DNA from: Flavivirga jejuensis | GTDB lineage: Bacteria; Bacteroidota; Bacteroidia; Flavobacteriales; Flavobacteriaceae | Length of the DNA: 64,000 bases | Direction of reading: 5' to 3' | Assembly: GCF_030540765.1 (NCBI RefSeq) | Contig: NZ_JAUOEL010000002.1 | Span: forward strand, 124,001 to 188,000 | In this document: one piece after another, positions 44,841 to 53,012 of the stretch | How positions within the stretch are numbered: position 1 is the first letter of the stretch | Layout of the letters: each line of letters begins with the position of its first letter | Notes under the pieces: generated by a model | Database searches by the model: none | What the model was told of the DNA's origin: nothing | Seen by the model: the letters and a program-made list of their open reading frames with translations, nothing else | Made by a program: the position numbers and the translations under genes

Positions 44841-45170
44841 TTATAATTCATATATTTTTTCCATTAGCATCCATTTTTCACCTGGTTTTGCCGTTGGAAG
44901 TGATTTTTGATATGTCCACATGAGTGTTTCCCATTCTTGAACTTTTAGATTCTCTTTATCTTTTTTTGCTTTGTCTTCAAAAGAAAAAGAATCATTTACC
45001 TCCATAATCATAAACAATCTATTTTCAATCAAATATATTTCTAAGTTTATAATGCCTGAGTCTTTTATACTTTCAACAATTTCTGGCCAAACTTTTGTGT
45101 GATATTCTTTGTATTCAGTAATTAATTTTTCCTCTTCTTTTAAGTCTAGTGAGAAACAATGCCTTTTCAT
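44841..45170 (-). CDS. L-rhamnose mutarotase family protein, probable L-fucose mutarotase (109 aa)
   Basis: This small protein of the RhaM/DUF718 alpha-beta ferredoxin-like fold has RHCFSLDLKEEEKLITEYKEYH, with the family's catalytic-type His and Tyr residues, then IYLIENRLFMIMEV and WEKLM-like WETLMWTYQKSLP. RhaM interconverts alpha and beta anomers of L-rhamnose. In a cluster built around FucI it more likely serves L-fucose, whose usual mutarotase, FucU, is not seen here. Its ATG overlaps the stop of the fucP remnant (TAATG), so translation was once coupled to that gene. It leads into lutABC. Confidence 0.88.
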   Translation of the reverse strand: MKRHCFSLDLKEEEKLITEYKEYHTKVWPEIVESIKDSGIINLEIYLIENRLFMIMEVNDSFSFEDKAKKDKENLKVQEWETLMWTYQKSLPTAKPGEKWMLMEKIYEL

Positions 45171-45445
45171 TAGTTTATTTTCTTTGTTAAAAACGAGTTC
45201 AATTGTGAGTTTTTAAAGTTCTGTAACCATAAATAGCTATAAAACAAAAGCATATAAAAGGTAACAAAAATGATATATTCACTACTGAAAATGTTCCTAT
45301 TGTTTTCTTGCCTATTAATTAGACCTTGCAAAATAGGTATTAATTCGCCACCTACAATGACCATTCCCAAACCAGCTGCACCTAATATTGAATCTTCTTC
45401 TGTTAAACCGCTAAAGGACAATACCATAATACAGTTGAAAACAAT
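45170..45445 (-). pseudogene. C-terminal remnant of a FucP-like MFS sugar transporter
   Basis: An 85-codon ORF (MVLSFSGLTEED...) is open in frame for six more codons (IVFNCI) before meeting repeat R1 copy D at about 45444. The remnant resembles the end of FucP-type L-fucose:proton symporters: FNCIMVLSFSGL recalls FNSIMFPTIFSLAIKGL, GLGMVIVGGELIPILQGLI matches the glycine-rich second-last helix region, and a last hydrophobic segment follows. The first roughly 340 residues are missing. The position between aldA and the mutarotase gene is natural for fucP. It is almost certainly non-functional as a transporter, though the ORF may still be translated and couple to the mutarotase gene. Confidence 0.72.
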
Positions 45446-45649
45446 AAAAAAATTCTTAAAACTGACTATCCCCGAGGCAAGCCATAGGGGTATTTCGCCA
45501 GTTTCATTTTGCCTTTATAGAGGCAAAAATCGAATTTTGTTATTTTGCCTCACCCAGAACTGCCTTTTTTTGCAGTTCTGACCTCTCCTCCAAAGGAGAG
45601 GTTAATTGGAAACCCCGACCCAAGGGTCGGAGAATTTTTAGATTAAAGA
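45444..45649. repeat. Structured repeat R1, copy D
   Basis: Near-identical to copy A, with the perfect CCGACCC/GGGTCGG hairpin and a slightly longer ACCTCTCC loop. It directly abuts the truncated 5' side of the fucP remnant. An open frame on the plus strand (45270-45581) repeats the same peptide as in copy A and is only a shadow of the element. Confidence 0.85.
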
Positions 45650-45736
45650 CGTTTTAAAAGTGATTTAAACTTTTTCAATGAAGTAAAAAGAGCATTTTGT
45701 AGCCCATCGAAAAAAATTTAAATCACTTCTTTAACT

Positions 45737-45904
45737 AAGAAATTGTTCAAATTTTATCTTTTAGTTTATTTTGTCGTCTTAAGCCCTTATTCTCTGCAGC
45801 AAAATTTCTTTAAATAATAATGCTATTCGCATTTATTTTGCCTTGACTGAGAACGTAATCCAACCAAACTAACTCCAAAAACAAAACTTAAACAGTTTCT
45901 AAAA
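45737..45904. repeat. Repeat R2, copy 3
   Basis: Begins AAGAAATTGTTCAAATTTTA and ends AAACTTAAACAGTTTCT, mirroring each other. The core matches copies at 37332 and 41670. It stops at the last base before the aldA stop codon region (45905), so R1 copy D and this R2 copy together occupy the whole gap where most of fucP would be expected. Confidence 0.75.
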
Positions 45905-47344
45905 CTATCTATATTGAGCGTAGATCACTTTAGTTTGCAAGTATTCTTCCATACCATGTTTTCCATCGGCACCACCTAATCCAGATTTTTTCCATCCTGC
46001 ATGGAAACCTTGAATAGCTTCAAAATGCTCTCTATTCACATAAGTTTCCCCAAATTCTAATTGATCGCATGCATGCATTACTTTATTGAAATTCTCAGAA
46101 AATATAGAAGATGTTAATCCATATTCACAATCATTTGCTAGTGCTATTGCTTCATCTAAATCTCCAAACTTCAATACAGGTAAAACAGGTCCGAAAACTT
46201 CTTCCTGAACAATTTGCATATTTTGTGTTACATTAGTTAAAAGTGTTGGTTGGTAATAATATCCGCGGTCAAAGTTAGTTGAATGACCACCACCTACTAC
46301 AACTTCAGCGCCTTCTTTTTTAGCGTACTCAACCATTTCAGAAACTTTATCTAGTTGGTCTTTAGACACCATACTACTCATATCTGGATTGTTATCTGAA
46401 AAAACATCTTCTACTTTTACTTCAGACATTTTTTTAGACACTTTTTCCATAAACTCGTCATAGACAGAATCCTCTACATAAACACGTTCCGCACAATTAC
46501 AAACTTGTCCGCTATAAATAACTCTTGAAGAAACAACTGCATTTACTGCTAAATCCATATCGGCATCTGCACAAACAATTGCTGGTGCTTTACCACCTAA
46601 CTCTAAGGATACTTTTGTAATGTTTTCGGCAGCAGCTTCCATTATTTTTTGACCTGCAAATACGCTACCCGTTAAACTTACTATACCAGTAATTGGGCTT
46701 TTTGTTAATGCATTACCAATAATAGTTCCTTTTCCTAAAACAAAATTTAAAACACCAGCTGGAAGGCCAATATTCTCAATTAACTTAGCAAATTCCATAA
46801 TAGTATTTGGAGCCACACAACTTGGTTTAAGAACACATGTATTACCTGTAACCAACGATGGTGCTATTTTACGAGCTGCTACAAAAAACGGAAAGTTCCA
46901 AGGACAGATTCCAACAGCTACTCCAATAGGTGCTTTGTGTAAAAAAATATGTTCTTTTTTACGATCACTTTGAATAATTTCTCCTTCAATTCTTCTTGCC
47001 CATCCTGCATTATAGTCATAGTAATCTGCAGTAACATCAATTTCAACTTGAGCCAAACCAATTACCTTTGCTTGTTCTTTAGCTAAAGTTTCGGCTAAAA
47101 ACACTCTGTTTTCTCGAATAACGTCAGCCATTTTATGTAAATAGCTAGCTCTTTCTATCGCAGTAAGAGCGTTCCATCCATGTTGTGATGCTTGGGCAGC
47201 CTCTAGAGCATTATTTGCATCTGTTACCGATCCCTTAGGAATAAGAGACAAAACCTCTTCTGTACAAGGGTTTAAAACTTCTGACATTTCAGAAGAGGTT
47301 GATTTTACAAACCTCCCATTAATGTATTGATTAAATTCTTTCAT
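45905..47344 (-). CDS. aldA: Lactaldehyde dehydrogenase, AldA type (479 aa)
   Basis: The protein has the length of E. coli AldA (479) and matches it in long blocks: ADYYDYNAGWARRIEGEIIQSDR, WNFPFFVAARKIAPSLVTGNT, VSLELGGKAPAIV (general-base Glu), SGQVCNCAERVYV with the catalytic Cys at 282, and FHAGWKKSGLGGADGKHG near the end. It oxidises the L-lactaldehyde released by the aldolase to L-lactate in the cytoplasm with NAD. A perfect inverted repeat and a 17-bp element shared with the araC/aldolase promoter lie 175-200 bp upstream. A TAACTTTG box on its strand at 47479-47472 could be its -7 element. Confidence 0.96.
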   Translation of the reverse strand: MKEFNQYINGRFVKSTSSEMSEVLNPCTEEVLSLIPKGSVTDANNALEAAQASQHGWNALTAIERASYLHKMADVIRENRVFLAETLAKEQAKVIGLAQVEIDVTADYYDYNAGWARRIEGEIIQSDRKKEHIFLHKAPIGVAVGICPWNFPFFVAARKIAPSLVTGNTCVLKPSCVAPNTIMEFAKLIENIGLPAGVLNFVLGKGTIIGNALTKSPITGIVSLTGSVFAGQKIMEAAAENITKVSLELGGKAPAIVCADADMDLAVNAVVSSRVIYSGQVCNCAERVYVEDSVYDEFMEKVSKKMSEVKVEDVFSDNNPDMSSMVSKDQLDKVSEMVEYAKKEGAEVVVGGGHSTNFDRGYYYQPTLLTNVTQNMQIVQEEVFGPVLPVLKFGDLDEAIALANDCEYGLTSSIFSENFNKVMHACDQLEFGETYVNREHFEAIQGFHAGWKKSGLGGADGKHGMEEYLQTKVIYAQYR

Positions 47345-47519
47345 AATTAGTATTTTAATTTTAGTTTATACAATAACAAAAGGGCTTTACTTATTTAATA
47401 TTTACTACAAACAAGCATTTAAATTAAAAAATCTAAATTTTCGCCTTTTGAAAAAGTTAATAGTCGAATCACAAAGTTATTAAATTAAAAAAGCAAAATA
47501 TTTATCCATAACAATCTAC

Positions 47520-47542
47520 TTTATGTATAATTTAAACATAAA
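47520..47542. promoter_or_regulatory. Candidate operator of the fucose AraC regulator, aldA side
   Basis: The 17-bp TGTATAATTTAAACATA (47524-47540) occurs again, exactly and on the other strand, at 48742-48758 in front of the aldolase gene. Relative to each target gene the orientation is the same. Here it also lies in an inverted repeat, TTTATGT-N9-ACATAAA (47520-47542). The rest of the 490-bp gap between aldA and araC (47345-47833) contains no gene, only a dispersed stretch near 47763 similar to one near 17953. Confidence 0.6.
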
Positions 47543-47833
47543 TTGGTTTATGTGGGTATTCAATTAATTAATGAGTATTAAGCATAAGACTATAATAAGC
47601 TACTACAGATTGGGAGTCCATAGATTTGCTTTGGCAGACTAAAAGCCTACTTCGTAACATATCGAAATGTAGAATAATAAACATGGTAAAACTGAATTCG
47701 TATGAATTCGCTTCAAAAGTTTTTATAAGCTTGAAAACGAAATACACTAAAGCACTTAGTTTTAACTACATTTGAGACCAATACACATTCGCTACGCAAT
47801 ACAAGCCTTATTAAAGTCTAGTAGAAAATACTC

Positions 47834-48733
47834 CTATGTATATTTACCCGATTTATAAAGGGCAGGTGAAATTCCAGTTATAGCTTTAAAAACCCTCGAA
47901 AAATGATACCTATCTGAAAAACCTAGTCTAAAGGAAATACCTTCTATGGTTTCATTGGTATGCTCAAAAACTTCACATGCTTTAGCTATTTTTCTATTTT
48001 GAATAAAATTGTGCAAAGTAATACTCATTTCTTCCTTAAATAACCTTGCAAACGAATTTGGCGCCATGTTTACTATGGCGGCTAATTCTGAGTTACTAAG
48101 CTTTTTATTAATATTGGCTTCAATAAAACGGTGCACGGTTAGTACGCGATCGTCAATATTGATTGTTTTCCATAACTCTGAACCTATATTGGAAATGACT
48201 TCTTTAACAAAAGACTGCAACTTCAAATTAAAAGTGAGCTTAAAGTCATGGTTTTCAATTTTTAAACGCTCTGTTAAATAAACCAATCGCCCTTTTAGAT
48301 GCTCGGTGAGTTCAATTTTAAAAATCCCAGGAAACACATTATCAAACGGTGTTCCAAGCTTAAAATGTGTAAAAAAATGTATTAGAGATTTGTTTTCAAA
48401 ATAAGCCCCATCATGCCTTTCTGATAAATGCTTCCCTGAAACATGAATACCAGACTTGTAGTTATGGTTTTTTAAATAACGAGTAGAAAATGAAGTAAAA
48501 GGAGAAATGATATATAAATAATTTGGATCCATTTTATAAACAGTGTCCTGAAGTGTTAACTCTCCGCCTTCATTTTTATTCCAATAAATTCTCCAAAAGG
48601 GAAATACCATGTCATGACAATCCCATAAATCTAAGGACCAATACCTACAACACAACATCTTTAATTTAACATCTATAAAATTTTGTTTTTTTGACGAAGG
48701 ATCCCCCAACTCAATCTTATTTACAAATTTCAT
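47834..48733 (-). CDS. AraC family transcriptional regulator, probable fucose regulator (299 aa)
   Basis: The ORF can start with TTG at 48739, but the ATG at 48733 (MKFVNKIELGD) is the better start. The N-terminal 190 residues are a ligand-binding region, Trp/Tyr rich (CCRYWSLDLWDCHDMVFPFWRIYW). The last 100 residues form two helix-turn-helix motifs: LSNSELAAIVNMAPNSFARLFKEEM and IEGISFRLGFSDRYHFSRVFKAITGISPALYK. It is divergent from the aldolase-fucI-kinase operon and upstream of aldA, so it most likely activates both in response to L-fucose or a catabolite. Its own -7 box overlaps the proposed operator region, which suggests autoregulation. Confidence 0.93.
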   Translation of the reverse strand: MKFVNKIELGDPSSKKQNFIDVKLKMLCCRYWSLDLWDCHDMVFPFWRIYWNKNEGGELTLQDTVYKMDPNYLYIISPFTSFSTRYLKNHNYKSGIHVSGKHLSERHDGAYFENKSLIHFFTHFKLGTPFDNVFPGIFKIELTEHLKGRLVYLTERLKIENHDFKLTFNLKLQSFVKEVISNIGSELWKTINIDDRVLTVHRFIEANINKKLSNSELAAIVNMAPNSFARLFKEEMSITLHNFIQNRKIAKACEVFEHTNETIEGISFRLGFSDRYHFSRVFKAITGISPALYKSGKYT

Positions 48734-48741
48734 TAACAAGC

Positions 48742-48766
48742 TATGTTTAAATTATACACAAATATA
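48742..48766. promoter_or_regulatory. Divergent araC/aldolase control region: 17-bp operator and araC -7 box
   Basis: TATGTTTAAATTATACA (48742-48758) is the reverse complement of the element upstream of aldA. Immediately next to it, CAAATATA at 48759-48766 reads TATATTTG on the minus strand, a perfect Bacteroidota -7 box, 26 bp upstream of the araC ATG. No clear -33 TTTG was found at normal distance. The aldolase gene starts 82 bp beyond the operator. Confidence 0.6.
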
Positions 48767-48839
48767 CAAATTTTGAATATCTATTTATTTTACAACATAT
48801 ACTAAATTTACACTTCAAGAATAATTAAAATTATCTTTC

Positions 48840-49643
48840 ATGAGTGATATAAAACTTCCCGTTGAAGTAGAAAAAGAACTAAAAAAAATCTCTAAAATTG
48901 CTGGTTATTTATGGCAAAGAGAATGGGCAGAAAGAAATGCAGGAAACATTTCTATGAACCTGACTTCCTTTTTTAAAAAAGAGGACATTATTAAAAAAAC
49001 TAAAAATCAAACATTTACTCCTTTCGATTTTCCAAAAGGCACTGGAGGGTATGTTTTATTTATTACTGGCACAGGCTGCTACTTAAGAAGTTTAATAGAC
49101 GACATTGAAGAAGCTGCTTGTATTTTATATATTAATGAAGAAGCCACAGGCTATACTATTATTTGGGGAGGAAAAAGAGAGGCTTTTGGTCCTACTTGTG
49201 AATTAATTTCGCATTCTAGCATTCACCTGTTCAATACAGAAAACAACCCAACACATTTAGCTATTGTACACACACATCCGCCAGAATTAATTGTTATGAG
49301 TCACCATCCTTTATTTAGTGACGAAGAAGAATTAAACAGACAAATATGGATGATGTGCCCAGAGGTACGTGTATTTGTACCAAAAGGAATTCATTGTACT
49401 CCTTATGCACTGTCTAGTACCCCTGCATTGGCTAAAGTTACTATTGAAGCTTTTAAAAACAGAAACATTTCACTTTGGGAAAAACATGGCGCTACAACCA
49501 CAGGTGAAGATGTAGAAAAAGCATGGGATTATTTAGATGTAGCCAATAAAGGAGCTAAACTATTATTAATGAGTTGGGCAGCAGGGTTTAAACCAGCAGG
49601 TCTCTCCAATGAACAATTAAAGGAATTGGAACAATTCACATAA
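48840..49643 (+). CDS. Class II sugar-phosphate aldolase (RhaD-like), probable L-fuculose-1-phosphate aldolase
   Basis: The 267-residue protein resembles rhamnulose-1-phosphate aldolase RhaD (274 residues in E. coli) more than FucA (215). [15 protein letters not shown] begins the fold, and [12 protein letters not shown] binds phosphate. His144 and His146 in VHTHPPELI and His216 in EKHGATTTG fit the three zinc ligands. It cleaves a ketose 1-phosphate to dihydroxyacetone phosphate and L-lactaldehyde. Because fucI follows 19 bp downstream, the natural substrate is probably L-fuculose 1-phosphate, though this fold also accepts L-rhamnulose 1-phosphate. First gene of the plus-strand operon. Confidence 0.9.
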   Translation: MSDIKLPVEVEKELKKISKIAGYLWQREWAERNAGNISMNLTSFFKKEDIIKKTKNQTFTPFDFPKGTGGYVLFITGTGCYLRSLIDDIEEAACILYINEEATGYTIIWGGKREAFGPTCELISHSSIHLFNTENNPTHLAIVHTHPPELIVMSHHPLFSDEEELNRQIWMMCPEVRVFVPKGIHCTPYALSSTPALAKVTIEAFKNRNISLWEKHGATTTGEDVEKAWDYLDVANKGAKLLLMSWAAGFKPAGLSNEQLKELEQFT

Positions 49644-49662
49644 ACCACTAAATAAAAACATA

Positions 49663-51450
49663 ATGAATAGATTAATAGGAAGACTACCTAAAATAGGAAT
49701 TCGTCCAGTAATTGATGGACGTGAACTTGGAGTAAGAGAATCTTTAGAAGTACAATGTATGGACATGGCGAAAGCTGCGGCCAAATTAATTGAGACCAAC
49801 TTACGATTTCCAAGTGGTGAAAAAGTAGAATGTGTTATCGCTGATACTACTATTGGTGGTGTTGCAGATGCTGCCGCTTGTGCTGATAAATTTAAAAAAG
49901 AAGGTGTTGAAGTATCATTAACAGTTACTCCTTGCTGGTGTTACGGTACCGAAGTTATGGATACCGACCCATTATTACCTAAAGCTGTTTGGGGTTTTAA
50001 CGGTACTGAAAGACCTGGAGCTGTGTATTTAGCAGCTGCATTGGCAGGATATTCTCAAAAAGGATTGCCTGCTTTCGGTATTTACGGACGAGAAGTTCAA
50101 GATGCTGGCGATATGAGCATCCCTAAAGATGTGGAAGAAAAATTATTGCGTTTTGCCAAAGCAGGATTAGCAGTGGCACAAATGAAAGGTAAATCATATT
50201 TATCAATAGGTTACAGTTCTATGGGAATTGCTGGTTCTATGGTAGATGTTAACTTTTTACAAGACTATTTTGGTGTTCGAGCAGAATTTGTAGAGTCTGT
50301 TGAGTTATTACGTAGAATGGACGAAGGGATTTACGATAAAGAAGAATACAAAAAAGCATTAGCCTGGACCAAAGCAAACTGTAAAGAAGGTAAGGATTAC
50401 AACAGTCCTGAAGCTCAAAAATCGGCTGAAGTAAAAGATAAAGAATGGGAAAAGGTTATTAAAATGACGCTTATTTGTCGTGATTTAATGGTTGGAAACC
50501 CGAAATTAAAAGCATTAGGTTTTGGCGAAGAATCTAAAGGAAGAAATGCCATTATGGGTGGTTTCCAAGGACAACGCCAATGGACAGATTACCAACCAAA
50601 TGCCGATTTTACTGAATCGATATTGAACTCATCTTTCGATTGGAATGGTATCCGTCAAGCCTTTGTTTTTGCTACAGAAAATGATTGTTTAAATGCTGTT
50701 TCTATGTTATTTGGTCATTTATTAACCAATACAGCTCAAATATTCTCGGATGTAAGAACGTATTGGAGCCCAGAGTCTGTTGAACGGGTTACAGGAAAAA
50801 AATTAACTGGCATCGCAAAAGATGGGATCATTCATTTAATCAACTCTGGTTCTACAACACTAGATGCTACGGCTCAACAGTCGGATGCAGAAGGCAATCC
50901 TACAATGAAACCTTATTGGGATATTACTGAGGAAGAAGCCCAAAAATGTTTAGATAATACAAAATGGCCTGCTGCCATTGCTGAGTACTTTAGAGGAGGT
51001 GGTTTTTCTTCTCAATTTAAAACCAAAGGTACCATGCCATTAACCATGTGTAGAATCAATCTTGTAAAAGGCATCGGACCTGTATTACAGATTGTTGAAG
51101 GATGGAGTGTAGAGTTACCTGAAGACATTCATACAGTATTAGACGAAAGAACAAACCCTACATGGCCTACCACTTGGTTTGTACCAAGAGTTACTGGAAA
51201 AGGTTTCTTTAAAGATGTTTATTCTGTAATGGCTAAATGGGGCGCAAATCATGGTGCTATTTCTCATGGTCATATTGGTGCTGATTTAATTTCATTAGCA
51301 TCTTTATTAAGAATTCCTGTTAATATGCACAACGTTTCTGATGATGATGTTTTCCGTCCAAGCGCATGGTCTGCTTATGGAGAAAACTTAGAATCTGCAG
51401 ATTATAAAGCCTGTGCTACTTATGGCCCTCTATATGGGTTTAAATCATAA
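49663..51450 (+). CDS. fucI: L-fucose isomerase (595 aa)
   Basis: The protein aligns along its length with E. coli FucI (591 residues). [20 protein letters not shown] opens it, then [31 protein letters not shown] and [20 protein letters not shown] carries Glu339, [17 protein letters not shown] carries Asp363, and [16 protein letters not shown] carries His530. These three correspond to the manganese ligands Glu337, Asp361 and His528 of the E. coli enzyme. It converts L-fucose to L-fuculose in the cytoplasm; some homologues also act on D-arabinose. The gene sits between aldolase and kinase genes. A 16-bp stem hairpin separates it from the kinase. Confidence 0.98.
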   Translation: MNRLIGRLPKIGIRPVIDGRELGVRESLEVQCMDMAKAAAKLIETNLRFPSGEKVECVIADTTIGGVADAAACADKFKKEGVEVSLTVTPCWCYGTEVMDTDPLLPKAVWGFNGTERPGAVYLAAALAGYSQKGLPAFGIYGREVQDAGDMSIPKDVEEKLLRFAKAGLAVAQMKGKSYLSIGYSSMGIAGSMVDVNFLQDYFGVRAEFVESVELLRRMDEGIYDKEEYKKALAWTKANCKEGKDYNSPEAQKSAEVKDKEWEKVIKMTLICRDLMVGNPKLKALGFGEESKGRNAIMGGFQGQRQWTDYQPNADFTESILNSSFDWNGIRQAFVFATENDCLNAVSMLFGHLLTNTAQIFSDVRTYWSPESVERVTGKKLTGIAKDGIIHLINSGSTTLDATAQQSDAEGNPTMKPYWDITEEEAQKCLDNTKWPAAIAEYFRGGGFSSQFKTKGTMPLTMCRINLVKGIGPVLQIVEGWSVELPEDIHTVLDERTNPTWPTTWFVPRVTGKGFFKDVYSVMAKWGANHGAISHGHIGADLISLASLLRIPVNMHNVSDDDVFRPSAWSAYGENLESADYKACATYGPLYGFKS

Positions 51451-51536
51451 ACAGCACCTATCTTAAATAGGAATTTATAAATTATTTTAAGTTAGTCTTT
51501 TTATAAGTTTTTAAATTCCCCCCTACAATCACCCAA

Positions 51537-51578
51537 ATAAACTGTCTCTTAGGTTATTTAAACTAAGGGACAGTTTAT
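51537..51578 (+). terminator. Long hairpin between fucI and the kinase gene
   Basis: Arms ATAAACTGTCTCTTAG (51537-51552) and CTAAGGGACAGTTTAT (51563-51578) pair over 16 bp with one T-G pair and a 10-nt loop. The tail TTTATCC is only weakly U-rich. It lies 86 bp after the fucI stop and 21 bp before the kinase ATG, so it could be a partial terminator, an mRNA-stabilising stem or a control on kinase expression. Confidence 0.65.
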
Positions 51579-51598
51579 CCTATCTAAATTTTAAATAC

Positions 51599-52918
51599 AT
51601 GAAAAAGGTTATAGCGGTTTTCGATATTGGTAAAACCAATAAAAAAATATTCTTATTCGATGAGAATTTTGATGTAGTTTACAAAAATTCTATACGTTTT
51701 GAAGAAGTTGAAGATGATGACAATTATCCATGTGATGATATAGAATCTATTGAAAATTGGATTCAAAATGAAATTAAAGCCATTCAGGATAAAAAGGAAT
51801 TTACCGTAAAGGCCATCAATTTCTCAACACATGGAGCCACTTTAGTTTATTTAGATAAAGATGGTAATAGAATAACGCCTCTTTATAACTATTTAAAGCC
51901 GTTAGAAATTGATTTTACTCCGTTTTATGACACTAATGGTGGTGTTGAAGAGTTTTCCAGAAAAACGGCCTCACCAGCTTATGGGATGTTAAACTCTGGC
52001 TTACAAATGTATTGGCTAAAACATAGCAAACCTCATTTTTGGAATAAAGTTGATGCCATTTTACACTATCCCCAATATTTAAGTTATTTATTTTCTAATA
52101 AACTAACAGCAGATTTCACATCAGTTGGAGCGCATACTGCCACCTGGAACTATGATGCCATGCAATATCACGATTGGTTAGTTGATGAAAACATTAGTTT
52201 ACCAGATCCTAAACCTGGAAAAAGCGCTGCTTTATCGTTAGTTAATGGTCAAGAAATATTTATTGGTAAAGGGTTACATGATAGTTCTTCATCTATCATA
52301 CCTTTATTAGAGAGTCAAGAAAATTCTGATGACGAATTTATTTTGCTTTCTACTGGTACTTGGATTATTTGTATGAATCCATTTAGTAAAGAAACATTAA
52401 CTGCTGATCAATTAAAAAATGATTGCTTGTGTTTTTTGACTCCCGATAAAAAACAAATTAAATCTTCGATGCAATTTTTAGGGCGCGTACATGAAGTGAA
52501 TGCTATAGCTTTAAGTGATTATTTTGAAGTTGATAAAAACCATTATTTAGAGTTAAAGCTGAATAAAGAACTTTGTTCAGATATTTTATCTAGACGTGAG
52601 TCTACATTTTTTTCTAATACTATTGCTGATGATTTTAAAGGTAATTTAGAGCAACTTAACAATTTTAAAAGTTATGAACTTGCTTATTATCAGCTTATTT
52701 TCGAAATCACAGATCGAGTTCATAAGGGTTTACACCGTATTTTAGATTCTAAAAATAATCTTAAGAATGTTTACATATCTGGTGGTTTTAATAAAAATGA
52801 CATTTTTGTTGAATATCTTAATCAAATGATGCCAAATCAAAGTATCCAATTTCCAAAAGGTAAAAATGCCAGTGCTCTAGGAGCCGCAATACTGATGAAA
52901 GATTATTTAAACAAATAA
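51599..52918 (+). CDS. FGGY family sugar kinase, probable L-fuculokinase (439 aa)
   Basis: The N-terminal AVFDIGKTNKKIFLFDENF is the phosphate-binding strand-turn of the FGGY/actin-like fold. INFSTHGATLVYLDKDG, the ADFTSVGAHTATWNYD region and LSTGTWIICMNPF follow in the order seen in rhamnulokinases and fuculokinases. NVYISGGFNKNDIFVEYL and ASALGAAIL form the C-terminal adenine-site motifs. It would phosphorylate L-fuculose to L-fuculose 1-phosphate for the aldolase encoded at the head of the operon. Substrate is inferred from fucI, because FGGY kinases of this branch also include rhamnulokinase-type enzymes. A possible terminator follows 50 bp downstream. Confidence 0.9.
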   Translation: MKKVIAVFDIGKTNKKIFLFDENFDVVYKNSIRFEEVEDDDNYPCDDIESIENWIQNEIKAIQDKKEFTVKAINFSTHGATLVYLDKDGNRITPLYNYLKPLEIDFTPFYDTNGGVEEFSRKTASPAYGMLNSGLQMYWLKHSKPHFWNKVDAILHYPQYLSYLFSNKLTADFTSVGAHTATWNYDAMQYHDWLVDENISLPDPKPGKSAALSLVNGQEIFIGKGLHDSSSSIIPLLESQENSDDEFILLSTGTWIICMNPFSKETLTADQLKNDCLCFLTPDKKQIKSSMQFLGRVHEVNAIALSDYFEVDKNHYLELKLNKELCSDILSRRESTFFSNTIADDFKGNLEQLNNFKSYELAYYQLIFEITDRVHKGLHRILDSKNNLKNVYISGGFNKNDIFVEYLNQMMPNQSIQFPKGKNASALGAAILMKDYLNK

Positions 52919-52948
52919 CATTGTCAAGCGCAACAAACAATTTATTAT

Positions 52949-53012
52949 AAAAAATCTTAAAACTAACAATCCCCAAGACTTGCCCAATGCCATCAAGTTG
53001 AGGGGATTTTTT
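52949..53012 (+). terminator. R1 left-end fragment acting as a possible terminator after the kinase gene
   Basis: AAAATCTTAAAACTAACAAT then CCCC resembles the left end of R1. AATCCCC (52968-52974) pairs with GGGGATT (53002-53008), which runs into six T, the form of an intrinsic terminator for the plus-strand operon. The truncated M16 protease gene reads out into the same sequence from the other side. Confidence 0.5.
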
